From positions 56,923 through 120,922 of the forward strand of contig NMRB01002066.1 of the NCBI GenBank assembly GCA_002633025.1: a stretch of DNA of 64,000 bases, read 5' to 3'. Shown piece by piece: positions 1 through 10,867 of this stretch. Positions within the stretch are counted from its first letter, which is position 1; each line of letters begins with the position of its first letter. The notes beneath the pieces are model-generated. The model was not told the DNA's origin. It searched no databases and saw only the letters and a list, made by a program, of their open reading frames with translations. Made by a program: the position numbers and the translations under genes. Source of the stretch: Notospermus geniculatus (taxonomy: Eukaryota; Nemertea; Pilidiophora; Heteronemertea; Lineidae).

Positions 1-2120
1 GTTTCTGTGAAAATATATTCAAATAACAAAACTATGGCAAAAGAAATAATATAAGATTTATGTGCAACATGTTTGCAATGATACCAAATTGAGTGTCTGA
101 AACTCAGACGAGTGGTGTATTATTTGTTGATGCCGAAGTTATTGCCATTGTACCACATATTTTAACTGCGCGCAAGCACTAAAGAACCCTGACCAACCTC
201 ATGCTCAAGTTCCTAAGGATTGTACTAAGTCTACCCAGGCTCTGTCACTTGGACACTATCTCTTGATGTGTCTCGAGAGAAAGCCTGAGATTGAATACAG
301 TGGCGCCACCAAATACGCTGGTGGTCTATCATGTTCTGGAGGTGTTTCGAAGGGCGTTTGCACTTCTGTAGACCACCATACTGCGGCGCTGTGATTTTTG
401 TTCATGGAGTTCAGCTATAAGCAGAGACTAGTGGGAACTTGCGTCCCTACAAAACCGGCATGCCACTGTCTATGCATGCGCAAGGCGCACGCTGCGAACA
501 CGCTACTTGTGGGATGTTAGATTCTGTTACACCGGGGTTCAGAGGAGGCGTCGCATATTCTGAACTTACAACATTTGAAAGAGCAATAAAATGGTGTACA
601 GCACGCTGATGGTCAGGCACGTTTTTGCAGAAGCACAACCAAACTCCTTCGTCGATCAAACTTCTCCTCAACTGTCAAACTGGAATAATTACTGACACTT
701 CCTCCAGAGTCAAATACGCATTCGGTCTGAGATTATATTTTACGACAGAAAATCATTGTCATGGATTTTCTTCGTGAAATGAAATTTAGCTGAGGTTCAC
801 CAAAGCTAGTAATCGACTGCTGATTTTCTGCCTTGCGTCTTGCTTTGCAACCTGCTTACTTCGATTGAATACGATCGCAATTAAGGAACTGATACTGGTC
901 GCCGGCCGATTGCCAACTGAAACTGACCACATATTCGCCATTGGTGGAAATCACGTCAGACGAGTCCGCTACGGCGATCGAGTCCCCAGTTGGAAAGCAA
1001 GTCACAATGCAAAATGAGCTTGAAAATCAATGGTGGATCCCTAGCTTTAAAGTCTCCTTAACCTTAAAGGAACGTTCTAGAATACGGGCTTAGTATTTGT
1101 CATAAATAAATGTACCGGGTATAAGGTAACCGCAGCTGTCCCGCTTTATTAACTTTTTTATGTAAGGTTTTTAATTTTATATTTGGAACACAATGCAACA
1201 GATCGACCTGCGCGCAGTCGATTGAAGTCAGGACATTGAAATGCTTGTTCGTCGCATTGGATTATTAAAAGAGAGTGCTAGATAACGCTTCCGGAAGATA
1301 CGACAAGAATATTCATGACATGCATTAGTGACGTCACAATATGAATCAGTGGCTTGTTGCAGATTTATGGTCCATCTGGTAAAATAAGATTATGTAGCTG
1401 CCCTACGTGACATAATATCGGAGCATGGTGAATTCAGGAGTACCACCGTCACAGCGATTCAAGCATTGATGTGTTCGCTTTGTATTGCATAGTGTATTGT
1501 CCTATTCCATTATAAGAGTACAGTAAAATAGGTTCAGAGGATTGCAGGAATAGCAGGAGCACTGTGGACTACCGCACGAAGGTAACTACAGAAACCTTCG
1601 TCACAATGGCGGCCGGAGGCCGATCGATTCGGTAAGTTTTCGGTGGTTTTCTCCCATTTTAAGTCCTTTTCAGGACCTGACAAAGAGTCAGATGGCGAAT
1701 AAAACTGTACAAAGTATACTGCATGCGTTAACTGTGTGATTGTGTGCGTGTAGGGGATGAAAACAGCCGTTGAAGNCGCAGCGATATCATTGAGATCCGC
1801 CATTTCTATACGTGACAGCGCTTGCGTCAAAAATTTTGTCGCACGTTGTTCATACTTCAGCGTCACCAACAATGTCGCGCGACGAGTCGTCTCGTGACAT
1901 TCGTTTGCGCGTCAATGTCGTACGACTGTCGCCCGACAACTTGTCGCCGAAGTATGAATTCGCCTTTATTCCTTTTTTTAATGATGAACAAGAAGTCAAT
2001 TTCCAGAATCGTAGTAAATTTTCGACCCCAACCGGGGTCTTTAGGCTGGCACTTTCAAGTCGAGCTACCAGAAGTGTACACTTCTGGTAGCAAACGGATT
2101 ACAGTATCCGACTAATGATT
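1..2120. other. Intergenic, no supported gene
   Basis: I see no convincing exon here. Positions about 300-390 share words (GGTCTATCATGTTCTG, AGGGCGTTTGCA) with the right arm of the foldback element near 62080-62140, so part of the stretch is a degraded repeat. At 1606 an ATG is followed after 26 bases by a GTAAGT donor, but no partner exon can be matched. A single n at 1776 marks a join. Confidence 0.5.
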
Positions 2121-2129
2121 AACACCTAA

Positions 2130-2480
2130 TGGTGGTAGAGAGATTATTGTTTAGCATATCGGACCAATGGTTGTCTACTAAACAAAGGAAGCTGATAGGA
2201 GGATGACAGTTTAGCACATAAGACCAATAGTAATCTACAAAGGAAGCTGATAGTTCAGCATATCAGACCAATGTTGTCTACTAAACAAAGGAATCTGATG
2301 GAGGGATTACAGTTTAGCAAACGAAACCAATGGTTGTCCACTAATCAAAGGAAGTTCATAGAGGAATTATTAGCATATCAGCGAATGGCTGACTGTAAAC
2401 AAAGGAAGCTGATAGAAGGATTTAAGTTTAGCATATCACACAATGGTTCTCTACTGAACAGAGGATGTTGTTAGAGGAAC
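2130..2480. repeat. Tandem minisatellite, about 60-bp unit, about 6 copies
   Basis: Imperfect tandem copies of a unit containing TTTAGCATATCAGACCAATG, GTTGTCTACTAAACAAAGGA and AGCTGATAGAGG run up to the 5' side of the first ZIP gene. Two of the units are repeated in front of the second ZIP copy (3840-3960). The unit stays open in one frame over several copies, but I regard that as chance. Confidence 0.8.
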
Positions 2481-2582
2481 TATATACAGTTGGTAGTGCA
2501 GATTCAATCTTTGCATAAAAAATTATTCAGCACAGCTTCGTTGCTAGATTTACCACTCAAACGTAAACATTCCGCCATCAAA

Positions 2583-3503
2583 ATGTCGTCCGTCGCCGGA
2601 GAAGTACTAGCAGTTTTGATCCTGATGGCTGTTAGCCCATTCCTCTTTGCTCTTCTTCCTTGGCTTATACACACTGTCGTAAAATTGAAGTATGCTGCGG
2701 GGAGAGGTGGCATGGAAATGGCGGAAAAGATTTTAAATCGTCTTAATTTTGTCGCAGGGGGAATATTCCTTTGTCTCATATTGCAACATCTGATTCCTGA
2801 CATACAGTTACAGGTCGGAAAACATTTCGGAACAGTTGTGGTCAAAGCGAACTACCCTTTTGGCACATTCTTTGTAGCCATGGGACTCGTTGCCTTCCTT
2901 GGTTTGGAGCAAATCATCATGTATTATCATCGTGGGCGAACGAATGCGACACGGGACGATAGCGGAGTTCATGCACTGGCAGATACCGATGGTGAGAAAA
3001 CACCTTGTATATCGGACGTCCAAGAAACGGGTATCCTCAGTGTGTTCGAGGCCATGCAAGTTCAAGAATTGTCAGCTGATGGAAAGTTGGTGAGCTTGCA
3101 CAGTCAAGGCAACAACGTGACAGCAGGCAGCAAGAAGAATTCGCTCTTCCGGACCTATGCACTTCTGCTTACGTTGTCCCTTCATTCCGTTTTCGAAGGA
3201 ATGGCAATTAGATTCCAAGGAAAGAAGAAAATGTGGGAACTGCTCATTGCTATATTTTTCCACAAAGGCCTTGTCGCTTTCAGCCTGGGCTCTCAGCTTC
3301 TGAAGGAAATGAAAAAACTGTCTCTGAAGCATTACTTCGGATTGTTATTCGTGTTTTGTCTGATGACACCACTCGGGGGAGTTCTAGCCACTCTGTTGGT
3401 CGACTATTCTCATTCCAATGCTTTGATGTTGACAGAGAACATCCTAACTGCGTTGGCCACAGCAAGTTTTCGTGACCGTATTCGAGATTTTGATGGGATT
3501 TGA
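2583..3503 (+). pseudogene. ZIP-family (SLC39A1/2/3-like) zinc transporter, copy 1, C-terminus frameshifted
   Basis: The product would be a plasma-membrane or vesicular divalent metal (zinc) importer of the ZIP I type. The ATG at 2583 is the first in frame in a good context and gives 306 residues. Membrane segments are visible near residues 5-30, 55-75 and 90-110, followed by a polar loop (about 115-185), then TM4 with HSVFEG at 201-206 and TM5 with the HK pair at 227-228; these histidines and the glutamate are the family's metal-binding residues. No intron is seen. Compared with copy 2, five bases are missing after 3468, so the final membrane segment is replaced by about ten unrelated residues and a stop. 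The reading frame is otherwise clean, so it may be a recent pseudogene, an assembly error, or a damaged allele. The fold assignment is strong; functionality is doubtful. Confidence 0.75.
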
Positions 3504-3514
3504 TATTTGATCAA

Positions 3515-3838
3515 ATCAAAAAGGAATCAACCATAAAGGTTTAACTGCGAACGATGAGCTTACTGAGGGATAGACTTCCTGTGTTGCCACCAGATGTCTC
3601 TCACTGCCTGAATTTTGGCTTTATGTAATAGGCACGAGCTTCAACTTTTTTTGTGGTGAAGAGGTACATGAACCTGCCAACATGATGCTTTGAATTCCAT
3701 TTCTGATGATAACTGAGCTATTTTCAGCACAATTAGTGTTCCATGTACAAATGTACGTCAGCCTATTCAAATGTACACCGATGACCCTGAACACACATCG
3801 TTCGTGGGGTTCTCATTAATTCAGACCTTTTGTATCAN
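3515..3838. other. Spacer between ZIP copies ending in a single-n join
   Basis: This sequence has no counterpart after copy 2 and contains no recognisable gene. It ends at n (3838), and the base after n is where similarity to position 2358 begins, which suggests a contig boundary. Confidence 0.6.
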
Positions 3839-4063
3839 ATAGAGGAATTATTAGCATATCAGCGAATGGCTGACTGTAAACAAAGGAAGCTGATAGAAGG
3901 ATTTAAGTTTAGCATATCACACAATGGTTCTCTACTGAACAGAGGATGTTGTTAGAGGAACTATATACAGTTGGTAGTGCAGATTCAATCTTTGCATAAA
4001 AAATTATTCAGCACAGCTTCGTTGCTAGATTTACCACTCAAACGTAAACATTCCGCCATCAAA

Positions 4064-5094
4064 ATGTCGTCCGTCGCCGGAGAAGTACTAGCAGTTTTGA
4101 TCCTGATGGCTGTTAGCCCATTCCTCTTTGCTCTTCTTCCTTGGCTTATACGCACTGTCGTAAAATTGAAGTATGCTGCGGGGAGAGGTGGCATGGAAAT
4201 GGCGGAAAAGATTTTAAATCGTCTTAATTTTGTCGCAGGGGGAATATTCCTTTGTCTCATATTGCAGGGGGAATATTCCTTTGTCTCATATTGCAACATC
4301 TGATTCCAGACATACAGTTACAGGTCGGAAAACATTTCGGAACAGTTGTGGTCAAAGCGAACTACCCTTTTGGCACATTCTTTGTAGCCATGGGACTCGT
4401 TGCCTTCCTTGGTTTGGAGCAAATCATCATGTATTATCATCGTGGGCGAACGAATGCGACACGGGACGATAGCGGAGTTCATGCACTGGCAGATACCGAT
4501 GGTGAGAAAACACCTTGTATATCGGACGTCCACGAAACGGGTCTCCTCAGTGTGTTTGAGGCCATGCAAGTTCAAGAATTGTCAGCTGGTGGAAAGTTGG
4601 TGAGCTTGCACAGTCAAGGCAACAACGTGACAGCAGGCAGCAAGAAGAATTCGCTCTTCCGGACCTATGCACTTCTGCTTACGTTATCACTTCATTCCGT
4701 TTTCGAAGGAATGGCAATTAGATTCCAAGGAAAGAAGAAAATGTGGGAACTGCTCGTTGCTATATTTTTCCACAAAGGCCTTGTCGCTTTCAGCCTGGGC
4801 TCTCAACTTCTGAAGGAAATGCAAAAACTGTCTCTGAAGCATTACTTCGGATTGATATTCGTGTTTTGTCTGATGACACCACTCGGGGGAGTGCTAGCCA
4901 CTCTGTTGGTCGACTATTCCCATTCCAGTGCTTTGAAGTTGACAGAGAACATCCTAACTGCATTGGCGACAGCAAGTTTCTTATTCGTGACCGTATTCCA
5001 GATTTTGATAGGATTTGATACTGGATCAAATGTTAAACGTGTTGGCTTTCTTTGCCTTATTTTGGGTTTTGGTGCATATGCTATTTTGCTATAG
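4064..5094 (+). pseudogene. ZIP-family zinc transporter, copy 2, internal 29-bp duplication
   Basis: Nearly identical to copy 1 with a few percent substitutions, including the upstream repeat. The first frame runs from ATG 4064 to a stop at 4303; the second runs from about 4252 to 5094. The break is a perfect 29-bp direct repeat (4235-4263 and 4264-4292), which shifts the frame. Without one repeat unit the frame would continue through HSVFEG, HK and a complete last membrane segment (the ending reads GFLCLILGFGAYAILL), so this copy keeps the C-terminus that copy 1 has lost. It is either a pseudogene or an allele/assembly artefact. As given, neither copy encodes a full-length transporter. Confidence 0.75.
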
Positions 5095-5986
5095 GCCTAC
5101 CTAGAGGCAGACAACCTAAGTCACTGATGATACGACCGTCGTATCGTAGAGCTATAATCTTAATTCGTAAGGAAAAATGAATTAAAAATGCGATATGGCA
5201 TAAACCCTTGCTAAGCCTGGTTACTCTTGCTAAAGTACTCAGTTTGTACGTGCCAATGTACATCACTAGCAACCAACTAAGAGGGCAAGGTTTAATATGG
5301 GCCCTGATAGCCAGCCAGAAAATCGGCTATTGACGCCAGGTGTGCGCTGGACAGCGATGCGTGAAATCCTCTCGCCAGTGATGTTCGCCCATTTTCAAAC
5401 ACTCGCACATTGACCAGCTGCGTGTGTTTGTCCTTGAATATCCTGTGGCAGAGGGTCTGTTGCTTTATTGATGAGTTTGTTTGGAGTGGGGTAGTTAACC
5501 GTCAAATCCATGAGCAGTCAGGTGTTTTGACCTTCTATAACAGCTGCATCATCTCTGGTTTATTACACCTCATCAGTCAGGCTTGTAATGCCAAGATGAC
5601 CCAGATTCATGGTATTGGTTCACATGAGTCCCCACTTTGTTTATCTGTTTACCTGTCACTCGCAGGTCACTTGCATTCTTGTAGATGGCAGCACAGGTCA
5701 CTATACATCTGATTTTATCTCTTTTTTATCTCTTCGTAGGCTTCAAGCCCTAACTAAGGAGGAGATCGGGCACAAAGTCTGTTCCACCCGAACCCCGTAC
5801 AGTCATTACATAGCAAGGCATAGTAGATAACAGGTCAATTCAGGTTGATAACAATATCCAACATGGCTACCGTCCATTATAATAAGATACCAATGCCGAG
5901 CTCGCCTAGTCTGGGGGCCTGGCAAGTAGATCACTTGTGATATCCCCTGGTATACTGTGCTGCTTGCTTTAGGGTTAACTCCATTA
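5095..5986. other. Intergenic, nothing recognised
   Basis: No ORF with family resemblance and no clear inverted repeat. The 5' part may be 3' untranslated sequence of the ZIP gene. Confidence 0.4.
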
Positions 5987-6126
5987 AGCCGTGTTTACCT
6001 GACATCCGTCATGTCCGTTATCCGTCATGCGATACAACGTTATCCGCCAATGCATCGGGGGAACCAAAGCTTTGGCAGATAACGTCGTATCGCATAATGG
6101 ATAACGGATGTCAGGTAAACACGGCT
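5987..6126. mobile_element. 140-bp MITE with TTA target duplication
   Basis: Terminal inverted repeats AGCCGTGTTTACCTGACATC and GATGTCAGGTAAACACGGCT are perfect, with a further stem (ATAACGT...ACGTTAT) inside. TTA flanks both sides (5984-5986, 6127-6129). A 3-bp TWA duplication is typical of PIF/Harbinger elements, so a non-autonomous Harbinger is the likely class. Confidence 0.85.
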
Positions 6127-7037
6127 TTATCCTTGTTATCCGAAAACGTATCTATTTTGCTTTCAACGCGTATTTTTCAATAAAGATAACCACTAGTTTT
6201 GACTTATCGAGCTTGAGACGCCTGGTAGCTTGAGACACTTTCGGCAATGGGGCATTCTGAGGAAAGGTATTAGTTTGCACTGTGATTTTCAGGGTGTCCC
6301 ATGTTCCCCGAATGTCCAAAATATCCCCATTATAAGTGATAATAACGTAATAACAAATCAAAAGCAGTTATTGATCGTATCAAAACATGTAAGAAAACTG
6401 GCTTCTTTACTTTTTCATAGAAAACAACGGGTGCTTTGTTTACATGTGCCTCACGTCAGATAATTAAGACAGATGATGAAACAACTGATGTTCGGTTTAC
6501 CTCCCGGCAGAAGCAGCACATTTAGTCACTAGATGGATGTGACATCTCAACCATGTTTGGTATGACTCAAAGGGGACGGCTTTACATCGAAAGCACCAGA
6601 CTTTGCCTGTCGAAGGTAAATTCGTTCTTTTTTAAAACTTTGAGAGAACGAATGGGTAATCCCCGGCCTTTAGTTTACACCGTCGGTACTTTTCTGGGCC
6701 TTATCAGTGACATGCAAGATCATTATTAACTCGCCCGTAACTCCTTCTTCCAATGAAAGCTCAGCTGTTATCAAAGCTGGTTGTAACGCCTCTGCAGGTA
6801 CCGGTAATATACATGTATGCGACGTGAAATACTTCGAGCTACGAATCTGTGCAATTCATCGCCACGATTTGAGATGAAATCGGAAACGTCTTGTAGGCCT
6901 TCCCTTAAGTCGCAACGTGTATACATGTACATGTACATGAACAATACATTCGTGCATGGTGAACGTTCTCTCCTGCGGATATTTTAATTTCGGCGCCATC
7001 GAAAGGCGATCATCCAATCGTTCAGCTAAGATGGGCA
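6127..7037. other. Intergenic, nothing recognised
   Basis: No supported exon. ACATGTACATGTACATG near 6920-6940 is a simple repeat common across the window. Confidence 0.4.
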
Positions 7038-7275
7038 ACGAGGGTGCGGTGGTGCTGTGGTTGATCGTCGGACTCGATACAGAAGGGCCACGGGTTTGAT
7101 TCCAGACAGAGTCGCTACTTTAAATTATCAACTTGGCTGTGAGGTTCAAGTGAGGCTCTGATCTAAATGAGTTGCTCCTTGAGCTTTCCAGAAAGGTTCC
7201 TGCAGAGACTGGGGTAATAATATTTGAAGCACTCTGAGACTGTATCACAGTGGAAAGCGCTGTAGTCCCATATGA
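7038..7275 (+). mobile_element. tRNA-derived SINE
   Basis: A tRNA-like head contains an A-box-like stretch (TGGTGCTGTGGTTGATCGTC) and a B-box-like stretch (GGGTTTGATTCC about 45 bases later). It is followed by a non-tRNA body ending near GGAAAGCGCTGTAG. Polymerase III promoter spacing fits a SINE. The family name cannot be given from sequence alone. Confidence 0.65.
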
Positions 7276-7431
7276 TTATCTTCATATTCTTATTTAAACG
7301 TTGGTCAGGCCATCCATCGTCAATTGAGGCCACTCTTTGCCTTTCAAGAATCCGTGATTAAGAAAATAAATGAAGGAGATCGTTCCAGAATACATAGATG
7401 TCTATAATAATGGGGCCACATTATGGCTATT

Positions 7432-8275
7432 CCGGTCGACCTTGCGATGGCACAGAACAGGCGCAGACTGACTTTTATACGGATGTCAGGTCACACTGTG
7501 ATTGCCTGCCCTGCGACGGAACAGTCGGCATCAGGTGTCGCAATCATGGTCAGGTCACAAAAACGAAAATGTGTACGATCATCGAGGAACAAGCAGCATG
7601 AGCGCGCAGAGAATCGTAACCTTGTTCAGGTCACCTGCGAATGGATTAAGCCCGCCGGGATGACACAGAAGTTGAATAGGTTCAACTCTTGCGATTTGTG
7701 ATCTTTTTGGTCGGCGACTGATCCCTATCGTCGTAACTGAGACGCAACTGCAGTCATGTCACACCAGATCGGCGACTGATTTGTTCCACGCTGTCGTGCC
7801 TCAGACGCAAAGTGATCCGGAAAAGTCAGTCTGCGCCTGTTCTGTGCCATCGCAAGGTCGACCTGACATCCGCATTACTGATCACTTTGCGTCTGAGGCA
7901 CGACAGCGTGGGACAAAATCAGTCGCCGATCTGCTGTGACATGACTGCAGTTGCGTCTCACTGGCGACGATCGGGATCAGTCGCCGACCAAAAAGATCAT
8001 GGGTCGCAAGAGTTGAACATGTTCAACTTCTGCGCCACGACGAATCACGGTCTCGGCGAGCGTAATCCAGTCGCAGAGTTACGACGTCGTGCGATTTTTG
8101 CCAAAAGTTTGTCTATTTTAGTTAATCAGTGATCAGCATTCAGCATGTTCAGGATGCTGCCTGTTCCAGGATGATCGTACACATTTTCATTTTTGAGACC
8201 TGTCTGTGACTGCGTCTCCTGATGCCGACTGTTCGTCGCAGCGCAGGCAGTCGTAGCGAGACCTGACATGGCCAT
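7432..8275. mobile_element. Large complex foldback element
   Basis: Long stretches occur in both orientations: GGTCGACCTTGCGATGGCAC at 7435 pairs with 7845-7866; GGTCGGCGACTGATCCCTAT near 7710 pairs with the region near 7970; GTGCCTCAGACGCAAAGTGA near 7797 pairs with 7880. The outer arms (GGTCAGGTC, GTACGATCAT) pair with 8165-8270. It looks like several inverted-repeat modules nested or rearranged. No transposase is visible. Confidence 0.7.
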
Positions 8276-8933
8276 TAATTTTCGAACAACCGATGTTAAG
8301 TCATTTTGTTTATTTCGTTTCTTCAGTGGTGTAGTGCTGAAAAATGAAGGAAACGACCTCACTGCAGGATGTACATGTACATACTAGTAATCCAAATGAT
8401 CTTTTGTCCATATTCTACTCGCAAAAGCAACACATTTAGTCACCAGCTGGATGGGACAGCAATTTCTGAACCATGCGTCCAAAGTCCAAAGTTTGCAAAG
8501 ACTGCCCACTCCTCTTCATTGCTATGAATGTCCAGAACAGCTGTTTGTCAATATGTGACCCGCTCTGGCAAAACCAGTCACATGACGCTCTTAGCTTGGC
8601 AGGTTGAGACCAAATGTTTGTCACTTTCAGTATTGTCTGGCTATTATGAAATCTGAAATAATCTATTTCTTGCATTCTCTCCTGGTGTCATCTTAGTTCG
8701 TTGGGGATCAACTGAGCGACTGCTTTTGCCAAAGCGAGTCACATACTTGTTGAAAACGCCTCTCCACAGTATCCGTATGGGGTCCTCCATTGCTTCGCTT
8801 GTATCACACTTTCGACGAAATTCGTCAACCAGCAGGACGATTTAAACTGCATGTGACACTGGAAAATTTTAAAAAAAATATTTTAGCAATGGGCAAATGA
8901 CAGCCAACTCCATATCATTTGCATAATTCCATC
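8276..8933. other. Intergenic, nothing recognised
   Basis: No convincing exon or repeat boundary was found. It may contain the promoter of the PAN-domain exon that follows. Confidence 0.35.
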
Positions 8934-9185
8934 ATGTCATTTGTGAGTGGTGTAACTTTTATCTATGTTGTCAACGACTACAGCATCGTAAGTCCAGATT
9001 TAGAGACGGTGTTCACAACGATCTCAGTACTAGAGTGCGCCCTCTATTGTCTACTGACGAAAACCTGCACAACGTGGGCAACAGGGCGACAAGATAAAAA
9101 GTGTCAGCTGAGTTACAAGCGAGGAACCTGTATGGAAGAAGATGAAGTGTTTATTGAGAAAGGTAGTGTCATGTATGCGGCAAAG
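8934..9185 (+). CDS. PAN/apple-type domain exon (partial gene)
   Basis: From the ATG at 8934 the frame reads 84 codons and then meets a donor (AAG|GTATTT) in phase 0. Residues about 30-75 show the spacing of a PAN/apple module: a hydrophobic start, LECALYC, a second cysteine about six residues on followed by TTWATG, then KKCQLSY and a later cysteine. Such domains are secreted or extracellular ligand-binding modules, and the short hydrophobic N-terminus (SGVTFIYVV) could be a weak signal sequence. Downstream, a long exon at 10868 can be joined in the same phase after an intron filled with repeats, so the two may be one gene. The start and the join are inference. Confidence 0.5.
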
Positions 9186-9324
9186 GTATTTACCATTTTG
9201 TTAGCATTTACCGGTATTTATTTAACCACGATACACTTAATGATGATACACTTATTAGTTATAAGCTCCTATTATTGCAACCTCCATCCAAGATGCCTAC
9301 CTCCCTTCTAAACAATCGACATGA

Positions 9325-9790
9325 CAACCCAGGAGGAGCCTGATAGCCTAGTGGTTATCACGTCCACTTAAGCCCCTGTCACACTGTGGCGACTTCGGCG
9401 AACGAATCCCCGCGATGGCGAACTAGAATGAAATGGTCCATGGACCATGTGCTCAACCGTTTTGACATAATAGTGTAATGACAGAGAGAGGTATGTACAT
9501 GGTCCATGGACCATTTCATTCTAGTTCGCGGGGATTCGCCCGCCTCAGTCGCCACAGTGTGACAGGGGCTCTAGCACGCGGCAGGTCCCCGGTTCGAATC
9601 CAGCCCGGGCCATATGGGATTTCATTCCAGGCTCTTCACGTCCGTCGTATGGGACAGTAAGCAGTGGTGCCTTGTACCTTGTGTCTTTGCAAGGGCAAGT
9701 AAAATACCGCATCCAAGTGAGGAACATGAGTAGCTTGTGATGGCATCCTCCGTACTTACCAGGACCAATAATGCTATAGCGTCGGCCCTG
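9325..9790 (+). mobile_element. tRNA-derived SINE split by a MITE
   Basis: An A-box-like TAGCCTAGTGGTTATCACG (9347-9365) and the B box GGTTCGAATCC (9591-9601) are too far apart for a tRNA. Removing the 200-bp inverted-repeat element between them restores normal spacing. The body continues with GGCTCTTCACGTCCGTCGTA and CTTTGCAAGGGCAAG. A repeated tetrad (CGACATGACAACCC) occurs near 9318 and 9815 and may be the SINE's own target duplication. Confidence 0.65.
9371..9570. mobile_element. MITE nested in the SINE, with a second miniature element inside
   Basis: The ends AGCCCCTGTCACACTGTGGC and GCCACAGTGTGACAGGGGCT are perfect inverted repeats. The flanks TTA and CTA suggest a 3-bp target duplication with one change. 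Inside, 9428-9523 is a mini-copy bounded on both sides by the palindrome ATGGTCCATGGACCAT with AATGAAATGG / CCATTTCATT outward, the same end as the AGCTCAC-hairpin family found at 20.0, 31.3, 36.1, 37.5 and 46 kb. Confidence 0.8.
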
Positions 9791-9837
9791 GCGGAAAAAT
9801 ACCAATACAAATCGACATGACAACCCCAGATTCTCTG

Positions 9838-10471
9838 GGCGTATTCGAATCATCCCTGCACTCGTGTTGATATCGACACGAGTGCGAGTCTCGAACGTCG
9901 AGAACCGACACGGGAACGGCGTTCGCGAACAAAATTTTCACTCCCCACTTTTTGGAGGGTGAAACGGAGAACACCGAGAACAAAGATGGCGGCCAATGTC
10001 ATTGACGACGAAATGCCGTAAGTTAATTTCGATAAACCTGTGTGTCTTGTTGAATATGATACGTTCCTACAGGTGTAAAGGGAAAGAATGTCCCCAGGAA
10101 AAACTGTGTCCCAGGAACAAAAGATCCTATTGTTACATTCTAATCTCTGGGGATTGGTTTTCTATAGTCATGTCGCTTAGTCCGTCGTTCAACAATAGAA
10201 GTGGACACGTTTTACAGGGGGACACTCTGTACTGTTACACCGGCAGTAATGTAACTTGTAATGTCGGGTAACCCGTGGATATAGTCACGATAGGAAAAAA
10301 TGACCTTTCCCGCAAAAAACTCTGATTTTACACAGGGACATAGTCCGCAGCATTACATCCGCCATGTTTAGCAACGACACCCGATACCTGGCGACACGCA
10401 CTTCGGTGTTCGGAACCTCAACACGTGAACACTGCTCCTGGGTCACTCGAGAACAGGGATTCGAATACGCC
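9838..10471. mobile_element. 634-bp non-autonomous element with 5-bp TSD CTCTG
   Basis: The ends GGCGTATTCGAATC and GATTCGAATACGCC are inverted repeats, and CTCTG occurs immediately outside each (9833-9837, 10472-10476). The arms are otherwise diverged. A separate MITE (10073-10262) sits inside. An ATG followed by a perfect donor at 9986-10017 lies in the left arm and has a degenerate mirror in the right arm, so I treat it as part of the element. Confidence 0.75.
10073..10262. mobile_element. MITE, CAGGTGTAAAGGGAAAG family, copy 1
   Basis: Begins with GGTGTAAAGGGAAAGAATGT and ends with GGACACTCTGTACTGTTACACC, containing a central AACAATAGAAGTGGACAC. Two further copies in opposite orientation are at 12317-12482 and 26575-26752. 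Confidence 0.8.
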
Positions 10472-10867
10472 CTCTGACGCACTGAATTACCAGTCAGGCA
10501 AGGATTCTGGATCAGGTGACGCAGCTGCAGGTCCTTGTCGGGCAAACGCCCGATGTACATTGTAGCTGCGGATTTTCAATCCAGCAGATCAGATTCGCGG
10601 AAATGCATTCTCTTGTGACCAGACTATTGTCATTCCGTGGGTATTCTGATGCACCTCAGGCTCCAAATAAAGTTTGGAGCCTGAGCAGCATCGTCATCGG
10701 CAAGGGCATGCAGTAGCATAGCAAACTGCACAGGGACTTGTACACGTGTCTCGGGCATCTAAAAATTCGCGNCCGTCGATGGAGGCTTGTTCAGCTGGCG
10801 ATCGGCATCTGTCGGAATTTTTTGCTCTTTTTAACTTTGATAATCTTGCTCTACCATTCGAAAGAAG

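Noticed and set aside
1606-1631. ATGGCGGCCGGAGGC with a GTAAGT donor, possible first exon.
   Set aside because: No downstream exon in phase could be found; the context is not clearly a promoter.
2130-2480. CRISPR-like array because of regular repeats upstream of the ZIP gene.
   Set aside because: The 60-bp units are contiguous imperfect tandem copies without spacers, in a eukaryotic context.
9986-10017. ATGGCGGCCAATG start followed by a perfect GTAAGT donor, like a first coding exon.
   Set aside because: It lies within the left arm of a TIR element with 5-bp TSD, has a degenerate mirror in the right arm, and its phase 2 end fits no following exon.
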